From Pseudonocardia abyssalis (lineage in GTDB: Bacteria > Actinomycetota > Actinomycetes > Mycobacteriales > Pseudonocardiaceae), in the NCBI RefSeq assembly GCF_019263705.2, contig NZ_JADQDK010000001.1, positions 4,526,001-4,590,000 of the forward strand: 64,000 nucleotides of DNA, in the 5' to 3' direction. Below, one piece after another: positions 29,616 to 40,014 of this stretch (positions are counted from its first letter, which is position 1; the number at the start of each line of letters is the position of its first letter). A program made the position numbers and the translations under genes. Under the pieces are notes generated by a model. That model saw only the letters and a program-made list of their open reading frames with translations. It searched no databases and was not told the DNA's origin.

Positions 29616-31190
29616 ATGCACGTCGAGCTCACACTCCTCGTCCTCGTACTGGGCGCGCTCGCGATCACCGCGGTGTGCCGCCGCTTCGACGTCTCGGCCC
29701 CGCTGGTGCTGGTCGTCGCCGGGATCGCCGCCTCGTTCCTGCCGGGGATCGAGGACCTGGAGATCGAGCCGGACATCGTGCTCCTGGTCGTCCTGACGCC
29801 ACTGCTGTACTCCGCGGCGCTGGAGTCGTCCTACCTCGGGATCCGGGCCAACCGGCGCCCGATCGGGCTGCTCGCCGTCGGGTTGCCCGCGTTCACGGCG
29901 CTGGCCGTCGGCCTGGTCGCGTGGTGGCTGGTGCCGGAGCTGTCACTGCCCGCGGCCCTCGTGCTCGGGGCGGTGGTCGCGCCCCCGGACGCGGTGTCGG
30001 CGCTCGCGGTCGGTCGCCGGCTCGGACTCCCCCGGCGGGTGATGACGATCCTCGGCGGCGAGAGCCTGATCAACGACGCCACCGCGCTGACACTGTTCCG
30101 GGTGTTCGTCGTCGTCGCGGCGGGCACGGCGGTGTCGGTGGCCGAGGCGGCCGGGCTGTTCCTGCTCGCGGCGGTCGGGGGCACCCTCATCGGACTCACG
30201 GTCGGGTGGGTCGTGCACCGCCTGCGGATGCGGCTGCACGACGCCCGCGTCGAGAGCGCGCTCGGGCTCGTCGTGCCGTTCGGGGTGTACCTCGTCGCCG
30301 AGCAGGCGCAGACCTCCGGCGTGCTCGCCGTCGTCGTCACCGGGCTCTACCTCGGCCACAACGCACCCGAGGGTGGCTACGCGTCGCGCCTGCAGGAGCA
30401 GGCGGTCTGGCAGGCCAGCGACACGATCCTGGAGTCGGTCGTGTTCGCGCTCATCGGGCTCCAGCTGACGAACGTGATCGCGCAGGCCGGTCCGGACGTC
30501 GGACGGCTCGTGCTCTACGGGCTGGTCGTCACCGCGGCCACGGTGCTCGCCAGGGTCCTGTGGGTCTTCCCGGCGACGTACCTGCCGCGGGCGCTGTTCC
30601 GGGGCGTACGCAAGGCCGATCCCCGGCCGCCGTGGCAGGTGCCGGCCGTCATCTCGTGGTCGGGGATGCGCGGTGTCGTCACGCTCGCCGCCGCCTTCGC
30701 GATCCCGGCCACCGTCCCCGGCCGCGAGACGATCGTGTTCCTGGCCTTCTTCGTGACGATCGCGACGCTGCTGCTGCACGGCCTGACCCTGCCCGCGGTG
30801 ATCCACCGCCTCGGCGTGCGCGACTCCGGTGGGCAGGCCCAGGTGCTCGCCGAGGCCCAGGCGCAGTACTCCGCGGTGCAGGCGTCGATCGGGCGGCTCG
30901 ACGAACTGATGGCCGACGCGGGCGGCGGCGCCACCGCGCACACCGCGGAGAAGCTCCGGCGGTTCGCGCAGATGCGCGCCAACCAGGTGTGGGAGCAGCT
31001 CGGCCGCCCGGACTCGGAGGCGGGCGAGAGCCCGAGCGCCGCGTACAACCGCCTGCGGCGCGAGATGCTCACCCGTGAGCGTGACGCCTTCGTCGCCAGC
31101 CGCGACGCCGGGGAGATCGACGACGAGATCCTGCGCCGCGTGCAGCGCCAGCTGGACCTGGAGGAGGCGATGCTGGCGCGCGACGACTGA
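29616..31190 (+). CDS. Na+/H+ antiporter of the CPA1 family
   Basis: A 524-residue antiporter. About 12 transmembrane helices cover residues 1-420, with the ion-site motif GAVVAPPDAVSAL and GGESLINDATAL typical of CPA1 exchangers, and SGMRGVVTLAAAFA near residue 350. The C-terminal 100 residues form a cytosolic helical domain with likely coiled-coil segments. ATG at 29616. It runs convergent to the epoxide-hydrolase-like gene; the gap holds the stop-codon repeats. Confidence 0.9.
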   Translation: MHVELTLLVLVLGALAITAVCRRFDVSAPLVLVVAGIAASFLPGIEDLEIEPDIVLLVVLTPLLYSAALESSYLGIRANRRPIGLLAVGLPAFTALAVGLVAWWLVPELSLPAALVLGAVVAPPDAVSALAVGRRLGLPRRVMTILGGESLINDATALTLFRVFVVVAAGTAVSVAEAAGLFLLAAVGGTLIGLTVGWVVHRLRMRLHDARVESALGLVVPFGVYLVAEQAQTSGVLAVVVTGLYLGHNAPEGGYASRLQEQAVWQASDTILESVVFALIGLQLTNVIAQAGPDVGRLVLYGLVVTAATVLARVLWVFPATYLPRALFRGVRKADPRPPWQVPAVISWSGMRGVVTLAAAFAIPATVPGRETIVFLAFFVTIATLLLHGLTLPAVIHRLGVRDSGGQAQVLAEAQAQYSAVQASIGRLDELMADAGGGATAHTAEKLRRFAQMRANQVWEQLGRPDSEAGESPSAAYNRLRREMLTRERDAFVASRDAGEIDDEILRRVQRQLDLEEAMLARDD

Positions 31191-31270
31191 CCCCGCGAGT
31201 CTGCCGCCCCACCCGGCGAGTCTGCCGCCCCCACCCGGCGAGTTTGCCGATCACGCACGGCGAGTTCGCC
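31188..31270. repeat. tandem intergenic GGCGAGTyTGCCG repeats
   Basis: Four units of the form (C)GGCGAGT(T/C)(T/C)GCCG follow the antiporter stop codon: the first two carry GCCCCACCC spacers, the last two GATCACGC spacers. Each unit is a small dyad (CGGC...GCCG). The same unit family lies at 20931-20975 and, degraded, at 16810-16833, each time beginning right after a TGA stop. Confidence 0.7.
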
Positions 31271-31278
31271 GATCACGC

Positions 31279-32202
31279 TCAGACCGTCAGGAAGCCGGCC
31301 AGCAGTCCGTTCACGACCGCCGGGCGCTCCTCGTGTGGGAAGTGACCGACGCCCGGCAGCAGCTCCGTCCGGTACGCCGCTGCGGCCCACCGCGCCGACA
31401 GCGCGGCCGTCGACTGCAGCAGACACGGGTCGATCTCGCCGTGGATCTGCAGCACCGGGGCGTCGACGGGCCGGGACACCGCGGCCGCGAACCGTCGACC
31501 GTCTCCGCGGAACTGCGACCGCAGCGCCCACCGGTAGTACTCCATCGCGCAGTGCACCACCCCCGGCACCCGGATCGCGCTGCGGCAGCGGGCGGCGGCG
31601 TCGGCGAAATCGTCGGTCCCGACCCAGTCCGGGCCGGACCACGCGCGCAGGATCGCCTCGACGCGCGCCCCGTCGCCGCGGCACAGGGCGCTCTCGGGCC
31701 ACCGCGGCACCTGGAACGCCAGTGCGTAGCTCGCCGTCGCCCGCCCCTGACCGCGCGGGTCCCGGACGAACGCCGACCGCACGGCCATCGGGTGTGGTGC
31801 GCCGAGCACGGTGAGCGAGCGGACCCGGCGGGGGTGCAGTGCGGCCGTCGTCCAGCCGATCAGCCCGCCCCAGTCGTGCCCGACGACGTGCGCGCGGGTC
31901 TCCCCCAACGCCCCGATCAGACCGGCGGCGTCGCCGGCGAGGGTCCACAGGTCGTAGCCGCGGGGCGGTTTGTCCGAATCACCGTAGCCCCGCAGGTCGA
32001 CCGCGACAGCCCGGAACCCGCGCCCCGCCAGGTGGATGAGCTGATGGCGCCACGTCCACCAGAACTCCGGAAAGCCGTGCAGGAGGACGACGAGCGGACC
32101 GTCCCCGCACTCGACGACGTGCTGCCGGATGCCGTTGGCCGACACCTCGGAGTGTCTCCACGGACCCGGGATGCGCACCGACGACGGATCGGGTGCGCGC
32201 AC
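31279..32202 (-). CDS. ephE: epoxide-hydrolase-like alpha/beta hydrolase
   Basis: A 307-residue alpha/beta hydrolase with HGFPEFWWTW (oxyanion hole) and nucleophile elbow GHDWGG, in which aspartate replaces serine, as in epoxide hydrolases and haloalkane dehalogenases. The catalytic histidine is in GVGHFPHEE. Cap-domain residues (EYYRWALR) support the epoxide hydrolase side. The neighbours match Rv3670 (EphE) of M. tuberculosis as I recall it, which is the basis for the symbol. GTG at 32202; the holin-X gene starts upstream and ends 3 bp away. Confidence 0.78.
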   Translation of the reverse strand: MRAPDPSSVRIPGPWRHSEVSANGIRQHVVECGDGPLVVLLHGFPEFWWTWRHQLIHLAGRGFRAVAVDLRGYGDSDKPPRGYDLWTLAGDAAGLIGALGETRAHVVGHDWGGLIGWTTAALHPRRVRSLTVLGAPHPMAVRSAFVRDPRGQGRATASYALAFQVPRWPESALCRGDGARVEAILRAWSGPDWVGTDDFADAAARCRSAIRVPGVVHCAMEYYRWALRSQFRGDGRRFAAAVSRPVDAPVLQIHGEIDPCLLQSTAALSARWAAAAYRTELLPGVGHFPHEERPAVVNGLLAGFLTV

Positions 32203-32205
32203 GGG

Positions 32206-32706
32206 TCAGCTGGTGCCGCGTCCGTTCAGCTGGGCGGGGGTGTCGGCACGGTTGCGGTTCGACAGGACCTGCGCCGACTCCTTGAGCGAGCTGATCGTGC
32301 GCTCGGGCTTGCGGATCTTGCGGACCCGCAGGTAACCGAGCAGACCGAACACCGCGGCGACGAGGATCATGAAGCCGAACACGATCCAGAACGACGCGGA
32401 GCGGTTGAGGAACAGCGCGAGCGTCTCGCCGAGCGCGAAGAACAGGAAGAAGAGGCTGAACAGCGCCACGACCAGCGCGACGATGAAGAAGATGCTGCCC
32501 TGCAGGCCCTTCTTCACCTCGGCGGTGACCTCGGAGCGCGCGAGCTCGACCTCGGCACGCACGAGCGTGGAGACCTGGGCGGTCGCCTCGCGGACGAGTC
32601 CGCCGATCGACTGGTCGGCGGCTGCGACCACCGGCTCCTTCGAGAGCGGGATCGAGGGCAGCACGGGCGGAACCTCCGTGCCGTTGGAGCTGGTCGGGCT
32701 GGCCAC
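32206..32706 (-). CDS. holin-X family membrane protein (phage holin superfamily III)
   Basis: A 166-residue protein of the actinobacterial Holin-X family, a chromosomal family despite the name. It has an amphipathic N-terminal half (QSIGGLVREATAQVSTLVRAEVELARSEVTAEVKK, in two blocks) followed by two transmembrane helices (about residues 70-95 and 105-130) and a basic tail. GTG at 32706 has AGGAGG 6 bases upstream. It is coupled to the epoxide-hydrolase-like gene. Function is unknown; the M. tuberculosis counterpart is Rv3669 by position. Confidence 0.8.
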   Translation of the reverse strand: MASPTSSNGTEVPPVLPSIPLSKEPVVAAADQSIGGLVREATAQVSTLVRAEVELARSEVTAEVKKGLQGSIFFIVALVVALFSLFFLFFALGETLALFLNRSASFWIVFGFMILVAAVFGLLGYLRVRKIRKPERTISSLKESAQVLSNRNRADTPAQLNGRGTS

Positions 32707-32795
32707 CACTGTCCTCCTGCACGTGCTGCGAGCGCGTCTCGATGATCGGGAGGCCATCCTTCCACGCGACCGGCGGCGGTGCCCGGCCAGGCGCG

Positions 32796-33995
32796 TCAGG
32801 TCCCCTCGTCGGGTGTGGCGTGCACCCGTCCGCGACGCAGCAGCAACGCTGCGCCGATCAGTGCGGCGGCCGCCGACGCGATCAGGACGGCCGCCTTCGC
32901 CGCGTCGAGGACCTCGGGCAGGTCGGCCAGCGACAGTTCGGCGATCAGCAGGCTGACGGTGAACCCGACACCGCCGAGCATCGACACCGCCACCATGTCC
33001 CGCCACCCCAGCCCGCGCGGGCGACAGGCCGGGGTGATCCGGATGGCGACCCAGGCGAAGCCGAGGATGCCGACGACCTTCCCGAACAGCAGCCCGGCCA
33101 TGACGGCGAGCGGGACGGGCGCGGTGAACACCTCGCGCAGCGCGTCGGCCCCGACCGGCACACCCGCCGCGAACAGCGCGAACACCGGCACGCAGAACCC
33201 TGCAGACCAGGGCTGCAGCCGGTGCTCCAGCCGCACCGCGGGCGCGTGCCGCTCACCGTCGTCGGGCCGGACCCGGGTGAGCAGGCCGAGCAGGACCCCG
33301 GCGATCGTCGCGTGGATCCCGGCCTCGTGGATCGCCACCCAGACCGCGACACCCAACGGCACGTAGATCCACCATGCCCGCACGCGGCGCCGCTGCAGGA
33401 ACCAGTACAGCGCTGCGCCGAGCAGGCCGGCCCCGAGCGCGAGCAGGTCCAGCCCCGTGCTGAAGACGAACGCGATGACGGCGATCGCACCCAGGTCGTC
33501 GGCGACGGCCAGGCCCAACAGGAACACCCGCGCGGTGACCGGCAGGGCCGATCCCGCCAGCGCGAGCACGCCGAGCGCGAACGCGATGTCGGTGGCGACC
33601 GGGATCGCCCAGGCCTGCTCCATGCCCGGCGCACCGCCGCCCACGACCAGGGCGACCACCGCCGGCACGACCATCCCGCCCAGTGCCGCAGCCACCGGGA
33701 GCAGTGCCTGGCGCAGGCTCGACAGCTCCCCGACGACCAGTTCGCGCTTGAGCTCCAGCCCCACGACGAGGAAGAAGACCGCGAGGAGCCCGTCGGTGGC
33801 CCACTGCGCGAGCGTCAGGTCGAGGTGCAGGGCGGCCGGCCCGACGACGGTGTCGCGCAGCCCGACGTACGCACCGGCCCACGGCGAGTTCGCCCACAGC
33901 AGCGCCACCGCGGTGGCGACGAGCAGCACCATGCCCCCGACGGTCTCGGTGCGCAGGTAACGGGCGAACTCGGAGACGGGGCGGGGGGCGGTCAC
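32796..33995 (-). CDS. nhaA: Na+/H+ antiporter NhaA
   Basis: A 399-residue NhaA exchanger, the electrogenic pH-controlled sodium/proton antiporter. Clear motifs: ATAVALLWANSPW in helix I, FFLVVGLELKRE, PVATDIAFALGVLAL and LAVADDLGAI with the paired ion-binding aspartates, and SMLGGVGFTVSLLIAELS in helix XI. GTG start at 33995. It is the second sodium antiporter in the window after the CPA1 protein, suggesting attention to salt or pH balance. Confidence 0.95.
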   Translation of the reverse strand: MTAPRPVSEFARYLRTETVGGMVLLVATAVALLWANSPWAGAYVGLRDTVVGPAALHLDLTLAQWATDGLLAVFFLVVGLELKRELVVGELSSLRQALLPVAAALGGMVVPAVVALVVGGGAPGMEQAWAIPVATDIAFALGVLALAGSALPVTARVFLLGLAVADDLGAIAVIAFVFSTGLDLLALGAGLLGAALYWFLQRRRVRAWWIYVPLGVAVWVAIHEAGIHATIAGVLLGLLTRVRPDDGERHAPAVRLEHRLQPWSAGFCVPVFALFAAGVPVGADALREVFTAPVPLAVMAGLLFGKVVGILGFAWVAIRITPACRPRGLGWRDMVAVSMLGGVGFTVSLLIAELSLADLPEVLDAAKAAVLIASAAAALIGAALLLRRGRVHATPDEGT

Positions 33996-34069
33996 GGGCG
34001 GCTCCGGAGACGGATCGGGTACGGCAAGGACGTTGCCGACCAGTCTTCCCGGCGCACCGGTGGGGAACC

Positions 34070-34480
34070 CTACCCGTCGTCGGGACGGCCGCGCAGCCGC
34101 TTGACCCGGCCCCGCCGCGTCTTCTCGTCCATCCGGCGGCGCTTCGCCCCCTTCGACGGCTTCGTCGGCCGCCGCGCGGGCGGGTCGGCCGCGGTGGCCC
34201 CGCGCAGGGTCGCGGCGAGACGCTCCCGGGCGGCGTCGCGGTTGCGCAGCTGGCTGCGGTGCTCCGATGCGACGACCGTCAGCACCCCGTCGACGAGGCG
34301 ACCCGCCAGCCGTTCGACGGCCCGGGCGCGCAGGTCGTCGGGCACCGACGGCGAGCGCGCCACGTCGAAGGACAGCTCGACGCGCGAGTCGGTGGTGTTC
34401 ACGCCCTGCCCACCCGGCCCCGACGCGCGCGAGAACCGCCAGTGCAGCTCCCTCCCGGGAAGCACCAGCGGCCCTCGCAC
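34070..34480 (-). CDS. arfB: ArfB-like peptidyl-tRNA hydrolase
   Basis: A 136-residue release-factor-like protein that frees stalled ribosomes. The catalytic GGQ is in SGPGGQGVNTTDSRVEL, and the C-terminal tail is strongly basic (KGAKRRRMDEKTRRGRVKR), as needed to enter the empty mRNA channel. GTG at 34480 gives the usual 10-residue lead. A CTG at 34501, with GAGGA upstream, would add seven residues and may be the real start. It follows acs on the same strand by 23 bp. Confidence 0.88.
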   Translation of the reverse strand: MRGPLVLPGRELHWRFSRASGPGGQGVNTTDSRVELSFDVARSPSVPDDLRARAVERLAGRLVDGVLTVVASEHRSQLRNRDAARERLAATLRGATAADPPARRPTKPSKGAKRRRMDEKTRRGRVKRLRGRPDDG

Positions 34481-34503
34481 GTGCAGGTCGTCGTCGGCCA
34501 GGG

Positions 34504-36474
<1,971 letters not shown>

Positions 36475-36599
36475 CCGTACCCCTCCTGCTCGTCTTCGCG
36501 CCGGGCATCGGCGCCCAGCGCACGTTCTCGGGGGGGACGCTATCGCCCACCACCGACGAATGCACCGGCTGTCCGACCAGTACTCCCCCTACTGGCAGC

Positions 36600-37349
36600 A
36601 TGGTTGCGGTGATCGCCACGGACCCGCTCGCACCCCTGACCGCGCTCCCCGGCGTCGCCGACGCCGTGGCCAGGGCCCGCGACGCGGTGGTGGCCGTGCA
36701 CAACCACCCGGCCAACCGGCAGGGCTGGCCCGCGGGTGCCGCGGAAGCCGGGATCCGGGCCGCGCGCGCCTCGGCCGCGCTCGACGGGGCCCCGCTCGAC
36801 TCCCCCGACACCGTCACCGACCCGGTCCTCGCGGGCGCGGTCCGGATCGCCGAGGAGTCCGGCCGGTTACTGGCCGCGTGGCGCACCTCTCCGTCGCAGG
36901 TCCTGGCCCGCCTGCACGTGCTGGCGGCGACCGACCTGCTCCCCGCCGACCGGCACGGTGCCGAGCTGGGACGGCCGCGGACCGGCGACGGCGTCACCGA
37001 CCGGCTCGCACTGCTGGCCGGCCTGATCACCGGCGGCACGCGGGCCCCGGCCCCGATCCTGGTCGCCGTCGTGCACGGAGAGTTGCTGGCGCTGCGACCG
37101 TTCGGCTCCGCCAGCGGCGTCGTGGCACGGGCCGCTGCACGCCTGACCGCACTCACCGCCGGACTCGACCCCCGCGGCCTGGCCGTTCCCGAGGTCGGCC
37201 ACCTGCGGCGCGCCGCGGAGTACCGGACGGCGGCCGAGGGCTTCGCGGCGGGCGGCGCACACGGGGTCGGCGAGTGGATCCTGCACTGCTGCGCGCAGTG
37301 GGAGGCCGGCGGGCGCGAAGGCCTCTCGATCGCCGACGCCCGCAGCTGA
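36600..37349 (+). CDS. unknown protein, possibly a degenerate Fic-like fold
   Basis: A 249-residue soluble protein, Ala/Arg-rich. The segment VAVVHGELLALRPFGSASGVVARAAARLTAL (about 160-190, given as two parts VHGELLALRPFG and SASGVVARAA) has the spacing of a Fic core, HPFxxGNGRxxRA, but histidine, the acidic residue and the GNGR loop are replaced. If it is a Fic relative it is probably inactive as an AMP-transferase. It sits between acs and the HAD gene, where M. tuberculosis has Rv3662c. No ribosome site is visible before ATG 36600. Confidence 0.55.
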   Translation: MVAVIATDPLAPLTALPGVADAVARARDAVVAVHNHPANRQGWPAGAAEAGIRAARASAALDGAPLDSPDTVTDPVLAGAVRIAEESGRLLAAWRTSPSQVLARLHVLAATDLLPADRHGAELGRPRTGDGVTDRLALLAGLITGGTRAPAPILVAVVHGELLALRPFGSASGVVARAAARLTALTAGLDPRGLAVPEVGHLRRAAEYRTAAEGFAAGGAHGVGEWILHCCAQWEAGGREGLSIADARS

Positions 37350-37701
37350 GACCGCACTCGACCGAGACCGCACTCGACCGGGGCGAACGCGAGACGGGCG
37401 GCACCCCTCCCGGGGGACCGCCCGTCCACGCGCGACGAATCGGGATCCAGGCGTGCACTACGTGCCGTGTTGGTGGCCTCGGCGTCCGGCGTCCCGGTAC
37501 GCAGGCCCACGACGACATGCCTCCCGCGGCGTGCTGTGCGTGGAGTGCCCGCTTCCTCGCGCACGGAGCACCGGTCGGGGGAGGCGGATGCTTCTCTGCC
37601 GCACCGCCCCTGGCCTCCCGGAAGTCCGTACGACATGTGTAACCCGTGTCACCCGGCACAGCAAGGGCCGACGGCGGGTGCACCGGTTCAGCGACGGTGC
37701 G
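37350..37701. other. gene-free gap between convergent genes
   Basis: About 350 bp between the Fic-like gene and the HAD gene. It starts with two tandem copies of GAGACCGCACTCGACCG right after the stop codon. I see no convincing gene or terminator in the remainder; open frames here have composition of chance frames. Confidence 0.5.
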
Positions 37702-38517
37702 TCACCAACGGCGGCTGCGGTAGGAGTACCAGCCGGCGCCGATCAGGGCGGCCATCCCCACGCTGCCGATCACCGCGGCCGCCGGGACCGGCGGTCGGAA
37801 CCGCACCCCGAGCGCGACGGGTGCGGTGAAGGTCAGGATCGGCCAGCCGCGCTCCAGCGCCTCCCGGCGCAGCGCCTTGTCCGGGTTGACCGCGGTGGGG
37901 TGCCCCACCGCCTCCAGCAGCGGCAGGTCGGTGATCGAGTCGGAGTAGGCGCGGCAGTCGGCGAGCCGGTACCCGCGTGCGGCGGCGATGTCGCGGGCGG
38001 CGTGGGCCTTCTCCTCGCCGTAGCAGTAGTACTCGATCTCGCCCGTGTAGCGGCCGTTCACGACGCCCATGCGCGTGGCCAGACAGCGGTCGGCCCCGAC
38101 GAGCGCGGCGATCGGCTCGACGACCTCCTGGCCCGACGCGGAGAGCACGACCACCTCCTCGCCCGCGGCGCGGTGCTCCGCGATCAGCTCGGTGGCCTCG
38201 GCGTAGACCAGCGGCTCGACGATCTCGTGCAGCGTCTCGGCCACGATCGCGCTCACCTGCGCGACGTCCCACCCCGTGCAGAGCTCGGTGATCCGCCTGC
38301 GCAGGTGCTCCATCGTCCCGGCGTCGGCACCGGACAGCACGAGCAGCAGTTGCGCGTACCCGCTCCGGAGGACGGCCCGCCTGCTGATCAGTCCCTGACG
38401 GCGGAACGGGCGGCTGAACGCCAGCGCACTGGACCCGGCGATGATCGTCTTGTCGAGGTCGAAGAAGGCGGCGGCGGTCGGCCGCCGCGGGAGCGGGATC
38501 GACGGCGTACCGGGCAT
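37702..38517 (-). CDS. HAD-family phosphatase (SerB-like, subfamily IB)
   Basis: A 271-residue HAD hydrolase. Motif I is AAFFDLDKTII with the nucleophile and acid/base aspartates, motif II is VVVLSASGQ, and motif III/IV covers YGEEKAHAARD and AYSDSITDLPLLE. The class resembles phosphoserine phosphatase and related enzymes; substrate is unknown. The last 40 residues include one transmembrane helix (VPAAAVIGSVGMAALIGAGW), so the enzyme is likely anchored to the membrane. Position matches Rv3661. ATG at 38517. Confidence 0.85.
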   Translation of the reverse strand: MPGTPSIPLPRRPTAAAFFDLDKTIIAGSSALAFSRPFRRQGLISRRAVLRSGYAQLLLVLSGADAGTMEHLRRRITELCTGWDVAQVSAIVAETLHEIVEPLVYAEATELIAEHRAAGEEVVVLSASGQEVVEPIAALVGADRCLATRMGVVNGRYTGEIEYYCYGEEKAHAARDIAAARGYRLADCRAYSDSITDLPLLEAVGHPTAVNPDKALRREALERGWPILTFTAPVALGVRFRPPVPAAAVIGSVGMAALIGAGWYSYRSRRW

Positions 38518-38629
38518 GTCGAGCGAGCTTGCCAGACCACGTGGCCGCCGCAGGTGGCGCGGGGGGCGCGCGTCGCGAAATCGCCGCAGATGCTCCGTCC
38601 AGGGGTGCGCGCACGGCCTGATCTCCGGC

Positions 38630-38745
38630 TACAGTTGACGTCGTCCGGATACGTCCGGACATGGTTCAGCTCGACCCCCCGGAGCTGAACCGACGACGAC
38701 CCCCGCCAATCCCCCCTGGCGGGGGTCGTCCCGTGTCCGGACGCT
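38630..38745. ncRNA. candidate Ms1/6S-like structured RNA between the HAD and ssd genes
   Basis: The 408-bp gap between these divergent genes holds three nested or adjacent perfect stems: an outer pair CGTCCGGACA (38652-38661) with TGTCCGGACG (38734-38743), and inside it GGTTCAGCTC/GAGCTGAACC (38663-38691) and a 13-bp stem ACGACCCCCGCCA/TGGCGGGGGTCGT (38696-38729). This makes a three-way junction. The same gap carries the Ms1 (MTS2823) RNA polymerase-binding RNA in mycobacteria. A TACAGT -10-like hexamer at 38630-38635 favours plus-strand transcription, whereas synteny would suggest the minus strand, so strand is left open. Confidence 0.5.
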
Positions 38746-38925
38746 CCCCGTCCCAGGCTGCCGCATCGAACCGACGATCCGGTGTCGCGAACCGGCCGAG
38801 GGACCGGGTTGTCCACATCGGTCCCCCGCTGTCCACAGAAAGCCGGTTCGTCGCTCCGCACGCCCGATCCCGGGTGACCCTGGATCCCGTCCCGCACCGG
38901 GCGGGGCACGACCAGGGAGGCCGCG

Positions 38926-40014
38926 ATGCGCCGATCTCAGCGGGGGCTCGTGATGGTGTCCGACCTCGACCTGCTCGACGCCGTGCTCCGGCTCGCCGCC
39001 GCGGCCGGGTGCGAGTTGGAACGGGCAGTCGACGCCACCGCGGCGCGCCGGATGTGGGCCCAGGCACCGGTAGTGCTGCTCGATGCCGGAGCCGCCCAGC
39101 ACTGCGCGCGCCACGGCCTGCCCCGGCGTGGTCGGGTCGTCGTCGCGGTCCGGGGTGAGCCGCCGCCCGGGGTGTGGCAACAGGCCGTCGCGATCGGGGC
39201 GGAGCACGTGGTGTCGCTGCCGGATGCCGAGCCGTGGCTGGTCGCGGCGTTGTCGGAGGCCACCGAGGAACCGCGCGGGCGCGGGCCGGTGCTCGGTGTC
39301 GTCGGCGGCCGGGGCGGGGCCGGGGCGTCGGTGCTCGCCGCCGCGGTGGCCGTCGCCGCCGTCCGCGACGGGCGACGGGCGCTGCTGGTCGACTGCGATC
39401 CGCTCGGCGGCGGGCTCGACCTGGTACTGGGCGCCGAGGACCTCGACGGCCTGCGCTGGCCCGGGGTCGGCGTCGGCGGCGGGCGGGTCCCGGCGGCCGC
39501 GCTGCACGCCGCCCTGCCCGCTCCCGCCGTCGCCGGCCGCGGTGGCGGCCAGCTCGCCCTGCTGTCCTGCGACCGCGCCGCAAGCGGGCCCGGTGCCGCC
39601 GCCGTCTCCGCGGTGATCGACGCCGGACGCCGGGCGGGCGAGACGGTCGTCTGCGACCTGCCCCGCCATGGCACCGACGCCGCACTCGCCGCACTCGGTG
39701 CGGCCGACCTCGTGGTCCTCGTCGTGCCCGCCGACGTGCGGTCGTGCGCGGCCGCGGCACGGGTCGTCGCGATGCTGGCCGAGCACGGTGCAGTGCCGCG
39801 GCTGGTCGTACGCGGGCCCGCCCCGGGCGGGATCGACGCGGCGGAGGTGGCGCGTGCGCTGGAGCTGCCGCTGCTCACCACGATGCGGTCCGAACCGGGT
39901 CTCGCCCGTGCGCTGGAACGCGGGGAGGCCCCGGGCCGGACCCGCGGGCCGCTCGCCGCGGCGGCCCGCGCGGTGCTCGCCGAGCTGGGTACGTCCACCG
40001 GGAGCGGGTCGTGA
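38926..40014 (+). CDS. ssd: Ssd/CpaE-like septum-site and pilus localisation ATPase
   Basis: A 362-residue MinD/ParA-superfamily protein heading the Tad operon, Rv3660c-like. After a receiver-like N-terminal domain (about 1-110), the deviant Walker A reads VVGGRGGAGASVLAAA, lacking the usual GKT lysines, followed by VDCDPLGGGLD. Such proteins help place the Tad machine and, in mycobacteria, Ssd affects septum formation. ATG at 38926 has AGGGAGG upstream. Its stop overlaps the tadA start. Confidence 0.85.
   Translation: MRRSQRGLVMVSDLDLLDAVLRLAAAAGCELERAVDATAARRMWAQAPVVLLDAGAAQHCARHGLPRRGRVVVAVRGEPPPGVWQQAVAIGAEHVVSLPDAEPWLVAALSEATEEPRGRGPVLGVVGGRGGAGASVLAAAVAVAAVRDGRRALLVDCDPLGGGLDLVLGAEDLDGLRWPGVGVGGGRVPAAALHAALPAPAVAGRGGGQLALLSCDRAASGPGAAAVSAVIDAGRRAGETVVCDLPRHGTDAALAALGAADLVVLVVPADVRSCAAAARVVAMLAEHGAVPRLVVRGPAPGGIDAAEVARALELPLLTTMRSEPGLARALERGEAPGRTRGPLAAAARAVLAELGTSTGSGS

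Noticed and set aside
37453..38688. Plus-strand 411-codon frame over the HAD gene
   Set aside because: Antisense to a gene with all HAD motifs; no start signal and chance-like composition.
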